A stretch of DNA of 64,000 nucleotides from Hyalella azteca (lineage: Eukaryota; Arthropoda; Malacostraca; Amphipoda; Hyalellidae). The first letter of the stretch is position 1. Every line of letters begins with the position of its first letter. Positions 23,481-34,884 of the stretch are shown here, piece after piece. The DNA lies in the NCBI RefSeq assembly GCF_000764305.2, contig NW_025946739.1:1972-65971 (forward strand), written 5' to 3'. The notes under the pieces are model-generated. The model was given only the letters and a program-made list of their open reading frames with translations. It was not told the origin of the DNA and searched no databases. Both the position numbers and the translations under genes were made by a program.

Positions 23481-24151
23481 TAAAATTCTAGACTTGACTT
23501 CGATCGCGAATCTCTAACAATTCGAAACATGTTCATGAGAAACATGGCGTTCAGAGAATTCTTTAGTTTGCTGCAAAAATTATCTGATTCATTGTTATTA
23601 TTGCGAATCCAAGTATTTCAATTCTGGAATGAATAACAAGTTATTTTAGCATGGAGTCAAGCACGTGCTCTGCCAAGGATGTCGATCAAAGTATCGACTG
23701 CTTCAGCTCTGAGTCAGTTAGCGCTGCAGGCTTTCCGACCGGGATGCCGCGGGCAGCGATGAGGCTGTCGGCAAATGATGTCTCATATATCATAAGTCCA
23801 CGGATTTTGGCTCTTATATTTAACTATGTCGCCTCACTCATGGCTAAAGTTTCGAAGATGAATGTGGTACGCTATGTGAATGTGGTACATTAAGCTTTTT
23901 CATCGTTTGAAATGAACGTTTCAACCTGGTAACAAGAGATATTATGATTGTATTATTCTAATTTTCAGCAAGTTCATTTCTCGTCTTGTTGTGAAGTAAT
24001 TTATCCCGGCATTTATTATATCAGAGGTTATTGTACATTGCTTCACTTCCATTTTTGGTATTTCTGTATCAAAATTTATTTAAACTTATTCTGTTATATA
24101 CAAAAGAATATAGAAGCAGACCACAAAATTTTGTCCGTTGCCAAGAATGAG
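23481..24151. other. Unannotated region
   Basis: A frame at 23,651-23,893 (plus, 80 codons) is not recognised. No repeat family. Confidence 0.45.
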
Positions 24152-24300
24152 GGAGTTTTTAGCGCATTTTCTCATTTATGTAAAAAATGCGCTATCGCGC
24201 ACGCCATGTCCGTCTGTCCGTCCGTCCGTGACTTCACGTTTTCGTCGACGAGAAAATGCACTCTCTGTCACTCACTGCAGTTAGTACTGAGTTATATTTT
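24152..24300 (+). repeat. R2 repeat, copy 1
   Basis: Diverged copy with short microsatellite core: tagcgcattttctcatttat ... cgccatgtccgtctgtccgt ... ttttcgtcgacgagaaaatg ... gtactgagttatattttt. Compare 28,985, 34,391, 41,898 and the inverted copy at 42,415. Confidence 0.85.
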
Positions 24301-26518
24301 TTGTAATATCATACGTCAGTTATCTGACAAGCTACAGATTATCCTGCTGCTGAAGTTTCTTCACCCTTCAATTGACAAGTTCTAGGCAGATGGCATGCGG
24401 ACCACAATGATATGTGTCAACTTCTGCTAGAACTGATCAGTCATGGAGCAGCACCACAGCACGTCTGCCAGTATGTGATTTTTCACGACAGCATGTTAAT
24501 AGAAACTACCAGCAATGTTAATAGAAAGTTGCAGTGTGCATTGCCGTAATGAGTGATAGCTGGAAAAGAATTGAGATCATTTGTGATATTCAAATTCTGT
24601 TTTACAGTAGGTATAAAATTAACTCATTTAACGAGCATATAAATAATCATTTATGTTCTGTCGGATTTAATTCCTACAAATTCATAATAGTTTTTTCTCG
24701 TTTTCTAATTCCTTGAGCTACCTTCGGCTACTCTCGCGTTTATAATTAATTCTTCTTTATTCTGAAGTAAACATTGAGTAAAACATCGTCAGTTAGCAAC
24801 TTATGAGGCACTTTTCCAGCAACTTATGAGGCACTTTTCATTCCGTTTTTTTATGGAGCTTGAGAAGCTCCGTAGCCGCTAGCCCCGTTGTGGTGATCCG
24901 CCATCACAAGCCTAGTCACTTCTGATGGAGTTCGCTCTTTTATTTACAGTTTTATGGTCCCGATCTCTTCTCAAATCCCTGCACTTACTGAGATGAAGCT
25001 TACGAGCTAAAACTTTGCTTTACCACCGTTACCTTGGCAGGAAAAATTAGCTTTATTGTTGAAAAATATAGAATTTTTTTCTTATTTTACACTTGACCAT
25101 TTGTGACTATGTTATCATCACAAAAATAACATGGAGAACCACCAAACATTTTCTTGCAAGTGTAGGCAATTAGTATGAGATTTAAAATCCTCCAATTAAT
25201 CTGCGAAGGCATAATACAGAACAAAAACTTCATCAGAAAACTTAAATTTTGAATAATATGTACCTGAGCTTGTGTTAGTTCCAAAAACGTTTCAACCTTT
25301 TCTGCAATCTAGGCTGATTAGTCATTGAACTGCCTCGTGTTACTGCTTTTATATAGAATATGAAATGAATCGCAAATATTGAATATTTTTCATTTAACTG
25401 GGAAGAACATTTGCGATATTTGATACTTTCTTTGGTGCGTAAATAATTTTGTGCGATTAATAATTTCCTTATTTTGATACTGTGTTAAACACTATTTTAT
25501 CAACATAGATACGTGCCACAGCCAGGTTTAAATCGGTTACGGTGCGATTTGTGCGATTAAATAATGTATTATGAAACTATTAAATTTTATGACCAATTTT
25601 ACTGCTAACTACTAACAGTTTGCATCGGTCAAGCGCTTCATGAACGATGCACGCACACACGACAATGCAGAAAATAGCCAAGCGTGCGCATTGCTGCAGT
25701 CATTTGTTGGTTTAGCTTCAGCACAAGTCGAGCGATCGCGTCTGTTTTGCATTTGTAAACCAAACTTTAGCAATGACTTGACTTTCCTGAAGCTCAATAC
25801 GACTTCAAACTCATCACATTTTTTAAACTGTTCTCTGCCATAGGGTAGATGAGGAGTTAACATGAGCTTTAAAAAACTTTTTTATTTTTAAACGGAAAAG
25901 ATTTTCGCTTATTCTTGAAGTTTGTTCTAAATTAATAGACTAAGTTGCAAATTCAGAATAGAAAGCTTTATATTCATCAACTGAAATTTTTGATTTTGAA
26001 ATAATGATTTTCATAATCAAGCCAATGTTATTAAATCAGAGTTGCCAGTGCTTTCCATTAAGGAATTGTATGAGATGAGCTGTCTTCAGCAGACCTCGCT
26101 GTTTGCCTTTACCCTCTCTTCCATTTCCCTCAATGAAGGAAACGGCCGTGGCTGTCACCTAAGTATACAGAGCTGTGCCTGTGTGACGGAGACCTCAGAA
26201 GAACATTTTCCGGCACGAATTTTCTTCGATTATCTAGCCAACAGCCGCGTGTATTTACGCTGCGTCCACAGCAACAGTGTTGGAATCTTCCATGTTCAGC
26301 TCATGTGCTAAGCTCGGCCCACACAAACAAAATCACTTTCTCGACATCGAAAATTTTCTAGGCTCCACAGACTCCATACAATTATCCTGCTGCAATACAT
26401 CACTTATTCTTGACCACCTTAACATCATCAGCGCTCTAAATACCAATTTAAATGTAAAGATAAAGTCATTTAATAATTCCCCGGCAAACTGCGCTTCATA
26501 CAGCACTGCTGCCGTGCA
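24301..26518. other. Unannotated AT-rich region
   Basis: No gene supported. 26,042-26,311 and 26,277-26,549 are short overlapping frames. 26,138-26,182 is noteworthy because it is duplicated beside adapter copy 2 at 27,279. Confidence 0.5.
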
Positions 26519-26977
26519 ACTTACTGGTTTCTCTCTTTCGCATAAATAACTCGAATTATGTTTGATAATTAGTTATTTCATATCCATATCCACCTCGATC
26601 GCTCTGCAGTAATGACGCATGTTTAGCTCCACGGAAAGCTGTACCGCACCAAGTATCGTGTCAGTTTTTGATAGTATATACTGGAATGGCATAGCCCTGC
26701 AGGTCTGCACTTGTGTGGTGTTGCTTTAAGCTGGGAGCTGTACCAGCGATGGTGTGGGCTAAAACCTTATACTCTCTGACGATAATTGTTGCACCGCGCT
26801 CGTTCCTTAAATGATCTAATTATCGACACCATAATAGCCGTACGTCTCGTTGCTTAATTCTCTTCTTGTCTCATGGCCGATACAGACTCATGAGAGAAAA
26901 ATCTCATGTCTCATGTCCAGTGCATGAGTCACCGCAGGTGCAGTAGTAGTGTTAATGTTAGTCGTCCATAAATATCG
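26519..26977 (+). repeat. R3 repeat, copy 2
   Basis: Continuous copy of the family described at 18,072 and 18,718; the two blocks are adjacent here. It ends at aatatcg, exactly where a 75-bp satellite begins. Confidence 0.88.
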
Positions 26978-27258
26978 TCCCAATTACTAATACAGGAGTC
27001 TTACTTCTATCTTTAACCCGTAAGTTTTCCGTGGCCGTTTACGTGAAGAATTTCCCAATTCCTAATACTAGAGTCTTACTTTTATCTGTAACCCGTAAGT
27101 TTTACGTGGCCATTTACGTGTATATCGTCCCAATTCCTAATATAGGAGTCTTACTTTTATCTGTAACTTGTAATTTACGTGGCCGTTTACGTGAAGATCG
27201 TCCCAATTCCTTATCCTAGAGTCTTACTTTTATCTTTAACCCGTAAGTTTTACGTGGT
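26978..27258. repeat. 75-bp minisatellite, about 3.7 copies
   Basis: Unit: cgtcccaattcctaatatag, gagtcttacttttatctgta, acccgtaagttttacgtggc, cgtttacgtgaagat. Some units are shorter by several bases. Confidence 0.9.
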
Positions 27259-27278
27259 TGTTGCTACTCGAAACCGCC

Positions 27279-27320
27279 GGGAAACGGCCGTGGCTGTCAC
27301 CTAAGTATACAGAGCTGTGC
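27279..27320. other. Chimeric copy of 26,138-26,178 beside the adapter
   Basis: ggaaacggccgtggctgtca followed by cctaagtatacagagctgtgc is identical to 26,138-26,178 and stops exactly where the adapter begins. It fits the near end of a mate-pair fragment inserted into the assembly. Confidence 0.85.
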
Positions 27321-27358
27321 CTGTCTCTTATACACATCTAGATGTGTATAAGAGACAG
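27321..27358. other. Nextera mate-pair junction adapter (artefact), copy 2
   Basis: Same exact 38-bp back-to-back mosaic-end junction as at 12,082. Not native sequence. Confidence 0.98.
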
Positions 27359-27857
27359 CTGATGCTGTGCTGGCCACTGCTGCCACCAACGCCATCATTA
27401 TGCTGATAACTCTATACATTGTATAATAAAGGCTTTCTCAAGTTTAAAGAATATAATTTGAAACCTGAATATTCATTCAATATAGACTTAATTCTGAATA
27501 ACTGTCGTAAATAAATCAGTGAAAGATGAGAGTGAATTAAGGTTGACGCAAAAAGGCAAAACACCTGCGTAAGATGACACACAACTCTACGAGTGCAAGG
27601 ATGTGGTCAAGAAGACATAGCATAGTCGGCACATCACGCCCAAGAATTAAAACTAACACTTGGCATAGGTACTTCTGCCGGACTTCAGCTATAGTTATGC
27701 ACTATAATTTACCCTACTAGTTGGCCGAACCCTATGAATATGATTAACACAAACTAAATTCTTCAATTTTCAAATAAGTCTTGAGATACTAAAAATTGTT
27801 CTCGCAAAACTGATCGTTATAAAACCGAGCCCATTTCTTCACAGGACAGGCTAGAAC
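27359..27857. other. Unannotated spacer between two adapters
   Basis: No gene recognised. Because adapters bound both sides, the position of this piece relative to its neighbours is doubtful. Confidence 0.55.
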
Positions 27858-27895
27858 CTGTCTCTTATACACATCTAGATGTGTATAAGAGACAG
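27858..27895. other. Nextera mate-pair junction adapter (artefact), copy 3
   Basis: Third exact copy of the 38-bp junction. Its right edge coincides with the start of an M1 MITE copy, which is probably where repeat-driven misjoining happened. Confidence 0.98.
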
Positions 27896-28038
27896 GGCCT
27901 ATACTTTCAAAAAAGTTAAGAGATCGTAAGTTCATCAGCCAATCATTGACGGCCTTTCAAGCCAAATCCACCAATCATAGACAAGAAAATAGAGCGTAAA
28001 TTCTTACGTTCACTTAACGAGTTTTGAAAGTATGGCCC
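27896..28038. mobile_element. M1 MITE, copy 2
   Basis: About 143 bp with terminal inverted repeats: left ggcctatactttcaaaaaag, right cgagttttgaaagtatggcc. Non-coding. Same internal sequence as the copies at 3,543 and 31,957 (the latter inverted). Confidence 0.85.
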
Positions 28039-28498
28039 CAGGTTATGAATTCATCGACGTAATTGTAAGCGTAAATAAAGGTAGCGACGCAAGTAGTGCC
28101 ACGATTACTGCTTATTGCTGCTTTGCTAGCCAGCCCTCACGTATAATAGATTGTATTTGCAATAAAAGTAATAAATTTCTTGTATAGCACATATAAAAAT
28201 GTAATACATTGCATAAGTGAAAGTATTCAGTTAAGGTTATAACTTCGCAAGGCAGTGTCATTTTTTATTAGATATATCTCTTGAGTTTGCCGTGTCTGAA
28301 TGCCTGATTTAACTTAATTTCTTGATCTTCTAAAAAATATTTTAGCACGTATTAAATATATTCATAAATTCAGCTCTATTTGGAGCTCATTTCTAAATTA
28401 TTTTATTATTTCCATTATTTGTTTGTCCATTATTTGTTTCATCTTTCATGTTTTCATAAATATTTTTTGCTCACTGTTTCTGTTAGCAACCATTCAAA
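28039..28498. other. Unannotated AT-rich spacer
   Basis: No gene or family recognised. Confidence 0.5.
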
Positions 28499-28732
28499 TT
28501 AGTTATTGTGGTATAAGCTGTTCTATTTAAAACGTAACCATAACTTCCTTCAGGCTCTGTTGTCCCTTTTTTTAAATTTCTTGATTTATTTTGTATTCAA
28601 GTAGCAAAGCAGATGCAAAACTGACCGCGGTAGCCGCCGTCAATGGAGACTCCGTCCAAAAATTGAGTCCACTAAGTGAACCTTTCAGTTGACTCCATGT
28701 CCCTTTACTGCGTGGAATTAGAGCAGACGTTA
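28499..28732 (+). repeat. R4 repeat, copy 2
   Basis: Matches 19,334-19,571. Its end (gcagacgtt) abuts the first 40-bp satellite unit with no gap. Confidence 0.88.
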
Positions 28733-28984
28733 CCAGCACTCCAGCCTCGCTTCATACCTGCAGGAGGAGTGACCAGCACTCCAGCCTCGCTTCATACCTG
28801 CAGGAGGAGTGGCCAGCACGCCAGCCTCGCTTCATACCTGCAGGGATATTCTCACCCCTTTAGGTATGAATTCGTCCTCTGGGTTGAAAATCAAGACTCC
28901 TAACGCACCATAAACAGCAGAGTTTTCTAAATTGTTAATTTATTTAACCTCATATTTGGACGATACATACACTCTATGCTTGCG

Positions 28985-29127
28985 ACTTTTAAGCGCATTT
29001 TCTCATTTATGGAAAAAATGCACTATTGTGCTCGCCATGTCCGTCCGTCTGTCCGTCTGTTCAAGTTTTCGTCGACGAGAAAATGCGCTCTCTGTCACTC
29101 ACTGCTGTGAGTACTGAGTTATATTTT
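28985..29127 (+). repeat. R2 repeat, copy 2
   Basis: tttaagcgcattttctcatt ... short gtccgtccgtctgtccgtct core ... ttttcgtcgacgagaaaatg ... gtgagtactgagttatattt. Lies inside segmental duplication copy 1. Confidence 0.9.
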
Positions 29128-29258
29128 TATATTTCTTTGTTTCCAATATTTATAATCATAGATATTGTAATTTGGCTGTTGATATATATGATTTACGCGC
29201 ACGTAATCTATTATAAATTGTAATTGAGGTGTGAGTGAATATAAGCTGAAGCGAGAAT

Positions 29259-29428
29259 TAAAGCATGATTAACAGACATGAATAACATACATGACTAACA
29301 GACACGATTAAAAGACATGATTAGCAGATATAATTAGCAGACTTGATTAACAGACACGATAATCAGACATGACTAACAGACATTATTATAGAAGACTTGA
29401 TTAACAGACATGATTAGCAGACTTGATG
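29259..29428. repeat. 13-bp minisatellite (gattaacagacat), copy 1
   Basis: About 13 diverged copies of gattaacagacat / gattagcagactt. Mirrored at 34,714-34,884 in the second duplication copy. Confidence 0.85.
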
Positions 29429-30314
29429 TGGTTGAAGTTTCTCTCCCATAATAAACGCACAAAAACCTGAAGAATGCTTGTCAACTCAAAAAAACGCTGC
29501 ATGTGTTGAACGGTCGCCCTGCTTTTCAAGCTTTTTTTCTAGCTTCTAATTAATAATATTTTCAGGTCTTTTTTTCATATTCTGCTGTGATTCGAATATG
29601 TTTAATAAGAGGAGGTGAATATTATCTGTCTTCAACGTAATTCACTTGTCTTATACACTTGCTATAAAAACACGTAATGTTAAAACGATAATGTACATAT
29701 TGCGCTCCCGACACTCTTCAGTTAGGCGACCCCGCCGACAATTTCAACTCCGTACCACGCGGCGACGCTCCTGGCCGCGCGACGCCCACCCGTCCACTCA
29801 GCACGGCAGCTCGTGGAGCACTGGCGGCGTAGGCCTCGTGTGCCCTCACCTTTAGACGCTCGACCAATCGCATCGCTGGGAACTTCGAGTGCCCTCACCT
29901 TCCAGAGATCGTCCAATCGGTGAGCGAGGTCAATCTAAGGGTATTTAGAGAATATCTTCAAATTGTGTAATGACATTTTTAATATAAAATTAAATCAAAC
30001 CCATTGAAATTAAGAACCGCATTGAGTGTATTACGTGAATCCCAATGGAAAACATCGCCTCGCATAAAATATTTTATATTTTATATTCATAACTTTTTTT
30101 CAGGCCCTCCCACAGCCCGAAAACTCCTCCTTTCTTCCCCAACTACGCCTAGCAATCCCCAAGACTTCCCATTGCTCCCGCAGTGGACGGGATTCATCTC
30201 TCACAGAATCTGTTCCATCTTCGCCCGAGAAAATATCGTTATGGGGGCTGGCTACATCTCACCACTTATCTCAATAAGATCTTTGTGTTCACGTTTATGT
30301 TCTTGCTACGTTGN

Positions 30315-30482
30315 ACACTGCTGCACCAACACTGCTGCACCAACACTGCTGCACCTACACTGCTGCACCAACACTGCTGCACCTACACTGCTGCACCTAC
30401 ACTGCTGCACCTACACTGCTGCACCTACACTGCTGCACCTACACTGCTGCACCAACACTGCTGCACCTACACTGCTGCACTG
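30315..30482. repeat. 15-bp minisatellite (acactgctgcaccta)
   Basis: About 11 copies of acactgctgcaccWa. Directly after the N at 30,314, so it is absent from the equivalent position of duplication copy 2 and may belong elsewhere. Confidence 0.92.
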
Positions 30483-31085
30483 CATCAATACGCTAGTGAG
30501 CCGTTAACTGTTAACTAACACCCAATGTTTCGTTTAGTTCGCACTAGTTGCGTGTTATGCGCATGACCCAAACTTCCCATGCATATTTATCTTATCTGCG
30601 TATAAATTCTTCATTCATTCATATTCATAATTATTCATTCATAATTCTTCAAATATTCATATTCATTCATAATTCTTCATTCATTCATTCATATATTCAT
30701 TGAATTTCCTCAATTAAATTCTACACATGATGCATCTAAATTTAGACGCTGACGACGCAGCGCTGCTGACGTTGACGACGCAGCGCTGGCGTCAGCTATG
30801 CAGCAGCGTTGCGTGCGCTGACGCCACCATTACGGCAATTAAGGAAGGCATGCCAGCTATGGTCCACGGTCCGTCCCAACTCGTCTTAATGAAGCCACAA
30901 TTTACCCGGTGTTGCGTAACTCCTTCACAAATTACAAGGGAAGTTATCCGTACACCGATGTTGCGGCGTAACCGCGCGTTAATGGAACGTAAACGTGCGA
31001 AGATTTTGGGTCTCGTATGTAATTGTAACGGTTCGTAATTTTTCCTGTGTTTGGATGAGCTTATATTGACAAGAAACAATTCCCA
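30483..31085. other. Unannotated region
   Basis: 30,610-30,715 is rich in attcat words. 30,750-30,830 is GC-rich with repeated gacgacgcagcgctg. The 103-codon frame at 30,727-31,038 (plus) has no recognised motif and an antisense frame of similar length; not called. Confidence 0.45.
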
Positions 31086-31328
31086 GGAATGGTTCATGAG
31101 ATAGTAAAGTCTGATAGAAAAGATAAAAGATAGTAAAGTCATCAGAAGAGAGTAAAGTCTGATAGATAAGATAAAAGATGGTAAAGTCATCGTAAGATAG
31201 TAAAGTCAGATAGATAAGATAAAAGATAGTAAAGTAATCATAAGATAGTAAAGTCTGATAGATAAGATAGAAGTTAGTAAAGTCATCATAAGATAGTAAA
31301 GTCTGATAGATAAGATAAAAGATAGTAG
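31086..31328. repeat. 48-bp minisatellite (gatagtaaagtctgatagat-type)
   Basis: About five copies of gatagtaaagtctgatagat + aagataaaagatagtaaagt + catcataa. Minus-strand frames show a 16-residue period (FYLIYQTLLSYDDFTI) and are repeat products. Confidence 0.93.
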
Positions 31329-31956
31329 TCAACAACTATTGCACTAAAACTTAAACTCTAACGCTCACGGAAGTTAAAAGTTGCAGCAACTTAACACACA
31401 AAGTATTCAAATTAGCCAAACTCGTCGTTCACGTATTCATGAGTGAGCCGTCTCCGCTTAGTGCCATGCTATGGTCGGCCGACCATGACGCGACCATGAT
31501 TGTCATGGCCGTCAGGCGCAGAGAAGCTTGCGTGCGTCGTCATGGCAATCACATGCAGCGTGTACGCGGGTCTACACGCTATAGTGCATCATGCTAGCGT
31601 GTTGAATTAATTAGAGATATGTATGGTTCATTTGAATATCTTGTTTAATTAAGTTTGATGTTTTAATTATAGTTAGAACGGGTCGCAAAGACTTTAGATG
31701 TGTGGAGGAATCTTTTCACATCAACGTAAAAGCCAATAGGCTTTTAAATTACTTATATTTTTTATTTACATTTTTATACTAGCATAGCATACGACAAGTA
31801 ACTTCCTTGTATATAAGAAAGTTAATGAAGTTATCCGTTAATATACTGCATTTCCTTCAATATAAAAAAGAATGACATTAAGCATCTACAAGTTAAATGA
31901 AGGTAATACCTGCAACTTTTGCTGCCCCAACGTAATACATGCAAGTGGGGAATCCA
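31329..31956. other. Unannotated region
   Basis: 31,455-31,510 contains ggtcggccgaccatgacgcg, a small GC-rich palindromic patch. No gene recognised. Confidence 0.5.
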
Positions 31957-32100
31957 GGGGCCATACTTTCAAAACTCGCTAAGTGAACGTAAGTACTTAC
32001 GCTCTATTTTCTTGTCTATGATTGGTGGATTTTGCTTGAAAGGCCGTCAATGATTGGTTCTGAACATACGATCTCTTAACTTTTTTTGAAGTATGGGTCC
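31957..32100. mobile_element. M1 MITE, copy 3 (inverted)
   Basis: Inverted relative to copies 1 and 2. Left end ggggccatactttcaaaact, right end tttttttgaagtatgggtcc. The best-preserved terminal inverted repeats of the three. Confidence 0.88.
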
Positions 32101-33681
32101 AGATATTGCGAATCTCATTATTTCCGTATATATATCCCTGATCTCGTTAATAATAATGAAGGTTATATTTTCAACGTAGAGTAAAGACACCTAAAAACTC
32201 GCAATTTGCATTGAAGACAAGGCTCCTAGTTTACTCAAATTTTGGAAAAACTCTTTTGCATGTTTAAAATAAAATTCATAAATACAAATTAAAGAATTAT
32301 ATTTTTTATCCAATTTTTCCCTCCCTTTATCCAATCCTATAATGACAGATGAAGGCCCAGGCCACCATGTAGGTATATTTGCTGGGGCAGGCTTCAAACA
32401 CACAAAAATTTAGAAAATAGATAAATACCTTATAGATAAATACCTAAACATAAAAATACCTTATAGATAAAATTTTCTATAAGGTATTTTTGTAAATATG
32501 AGTGTCAAATATTGTATATGTGTTTGTTAAGGTTTGAAACCTGACGTTGTAAATGCATATGGGGCTGTTGAGTATATACTATACATACTTATTGTGTTCA
32601 CAATCCATGATGTTAAATGTGGAACATTGTTTATATTTAAAATAGGAATCCCAAGAAGATTTAAAAATTGAAACAAGTATATGATTTAAAATTAAAACGG
32701 CATAAAACCTGGCATATATGCATTTATCCTTCAATAAAAATCTCTAATTTATGAAGAAATTTTTAATAGGAATTCAATCAGAATATCGCGCACAATGTAG
32801 GTTAGAATGCTCCGTTAATTATTTTCAAAATCATTTACTGAATTCGGAATGATGGGATTCTCAAATTGCAACGAATGAACGATTATTTTAATTATTATCA
32901 ATCCGGGGTATGAAAGTTGACACTTTCATACATAGAACATTATATTATTTTTTCATCTTTTTCTATGTTCAGTATGTTAAACGTTATTTTATTTTGTGCG
33001 ACCAATTCTGCATGACATTATGTTATTAGCTATTGTAACCTTTTCTAAATTATATGATATCATTATATTGTGTAACATATTATGAGTTGTATAATATCAT
33101 CTATCACTATATATCATTGCTGAACTAAGTATATTTGAGCAAAGAAGGAAACTTCTCACATACTCAGCTGAGCACTTCAGTCATCCCTTAATCAGTATTA
33201 ACTTATTTTGAGAAATGAGGTACATTCTTTCTAATTAATTTGTTCTGAAATACCTGTTTGTCACTTATTCGATCGCTTAACTTGTCTATAACATTCAAAT
33301 TTCTTGAAGAGGTAAATGGACAAGAATTAAACAAAGGGCAAACATTTCCCAACTAAACACCCATTTCAGGCGTCGAATTTAATTATGAGTCGAAATTTTT
33401 TTAGAGTAGTGATCGTCCTAAGTATTTTATATATGCATAGCGAACAATTTCTTCAGTCCAGTTCTCGTTACTCATCAGACAGACTTCATCGATTTACCCG
33501 AAGTTTTCTTTCATTAGGAACTTTCGACATCACTTCGAGTACTCTATTTCTGAGTACTCTAATTCCGAGTACTCTATTTGTTCAAACTTATGATTCTAAA
33601 TTACTGAGTAATAAGTAGGTGCCATAGTTTAGAAATTATTCATTTAATTCAAGGGCCAATTGAAGTGGGTGTAGTTAACAG
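32101..33681. other. AT-rich region with one perfect hairpin
   Basis: 32,452-32,491 is a perfect hairpin (arms aaaaataccttatag / ctataaggtattttt, 10-base loop), preceded by partial repeats of the same word (32,425-32,436). 33,530-33,580 repeats gagtactcta. No supported gene. Confidence 0.6.
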
Positions 33682-34250
33682 GAGGAGTGGCCAACACTCC
33701 AGCCTCGCTTCATACCTGCAGGAGGAGTGACCAGCACTCCAGCCTCGCTTCATACCTGCAGGAGGAGTGGCCAGCACTCCAGCCTCGCTAGCTTCATACC
33801 TGCAGGAGGAGTGGCCGCCAGCACTCCAGCCTCACTTCATACCTGCAGGAGGAGTGGCCAGCACTCCAGCCTTGCTTCATACCTGCAGGAGGAGTGGCCA
33901 TCACTCCAGCCTCGCTTCATACCTGCAGGAGGAGTGGCCAGCACTCCATCCTCGCTTCATACCTGCAGTAGGAGTGGCCAGCACTCCAGCCTCGCTTCAT
34001 ACCTGCAGGAGGAGTGGCCACCAGCACTCCAGCCTCGCTTCATACCTGCAGGAGGAGTGACCAGCACTCCAGCCTCGCTTCATACCTGCAGGAGGAGTGA
34101 CCAGCACTCCAGCCTCGCTTCATACCTGCAGGAGGAGTGACCAGCACTCCAGCCTCGCTTCATACCTGCAGGAGGAGTGACCAGCACTCCAGCCTCGCTT
34201 CATACCTGCAGGAGGAGTGGCCAGCACGCCAGCCTCGCTTCATACCTGCA
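33682..34250. repeat. 40-bp minisatellite (ggaggagtggccagcactcc-type)
   Basis: About 14 copies of ggaggagtggccagcactcc + agcctcgcttcatacctgca. Small insertions (gctagc, gcc) and a gtga/gtgg subtype split are seen. Three units are also present at the start of duplication copy 1 (28,732-28,845). The unit contains cctgcagg, a perfect 8-bp palindrome. Confidence 0.95.
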
Positions 34251-34390
34251 GGGATATTCTCACCCCTTTAGGTATGAATTCGTCCTCTGGGTTGAAAATC
34301 AAGACTCCTAACGCACCATAAACAGCAGAGTTTTCTAAATTGTTAATTTATTTAACCTCATATTTGGACGATACATACACTCTATGCTTG

Positions 34391-34457
34391 CGACTTTTAA
34401 GCGCATTTTCTCATTTATGGAAAAAATGCACTATTGTGCTCGCCATGTCCGTCCGTC

Positions 34458-34489
<32 letters not shown>

Positions 34490-34583
34490 CGTCTGTCCGT
34501 CCGTCTGTCCGGGACCTCAAGTTTTCGTCGACGAGAAAATGCGCTCTCTGTCACTCACTGCTGTGAGTACTGAGTTATATTTT
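34391..34583 (+). repeat. R2 repeat, copy 3 (expanded core)
   Basis: Same ends as the other R2 copies, with a longer core of about 19 gtcc/gtct units. The contrast with 28,985 inside an otherwise nearly identical segment shows how fast the core changes. Confidence 0.92.
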
Positions 34584-34713
34584 TATATTTCTTTGTTTCC
34601 AATATTTATAATCATAGATATTGTAATTTGGCTGTTGATATATATGATTTACGCGCACGTAATCTATTATAAATTGTAATTGAGGTGTGAGTGAATATAA
34701 GCTGAAGCGAGAA

Positions 34714-34884
34714 TTAAAGCATGATTAACAGACATGAATAACATACATGACTAACAGACACGATTAAAAGACATGATTAGCAGATATAATTAGCAGACTT
34801 GATTAACAGACACGATAATCAGACATGACTAACAGACATTATTATAGAAGACTTGATTAACAGACATGATTAGCAGACTTGATG
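34714..34884. repeat. 13-bp minisatellite (gattaacagacat), copy 2
   Basis: Identical in arrangement to 29,259-29,428. Confidence 0.85.

Larger units (their letters stand above)
28732..30313 (+). repeat. Segmental duplication, copy 1
   Basis: 1.58 kb matching 34,140-35,767 almost perfectly. Contents in order: three 40-bp satellite units, an R2 copy, a 13-bp array, an AT-rich stretch, a GC-rich patch (29,705-29,920) and a pyrimidine-led segment (30,100-30,313). Visible differences: the R2 microsatellite is about 48 bp shorter here, 2 bp are gained in a T-run, and there are about seven substitutions (e.g. cctcgtgtg vs cctcgagtg near 29,837). It ends at an N (30,314), whereas copy 2 continues with ttgaccacaac. 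Open frames here (29,646; 30,004) are duplicated identically and unproven. Confidence 0.93.

Noticed and set aside
30004..30313. Possible exon (pyrimidine tract then cag at 30,104) followed by an open frame, duplicated at 35,450-35,778
   Set aside because: The frame carries no recognised domain; the acceptor-like tract alone is weak evidence, and both copies are part of one duplication, so their agreement is not independent support.
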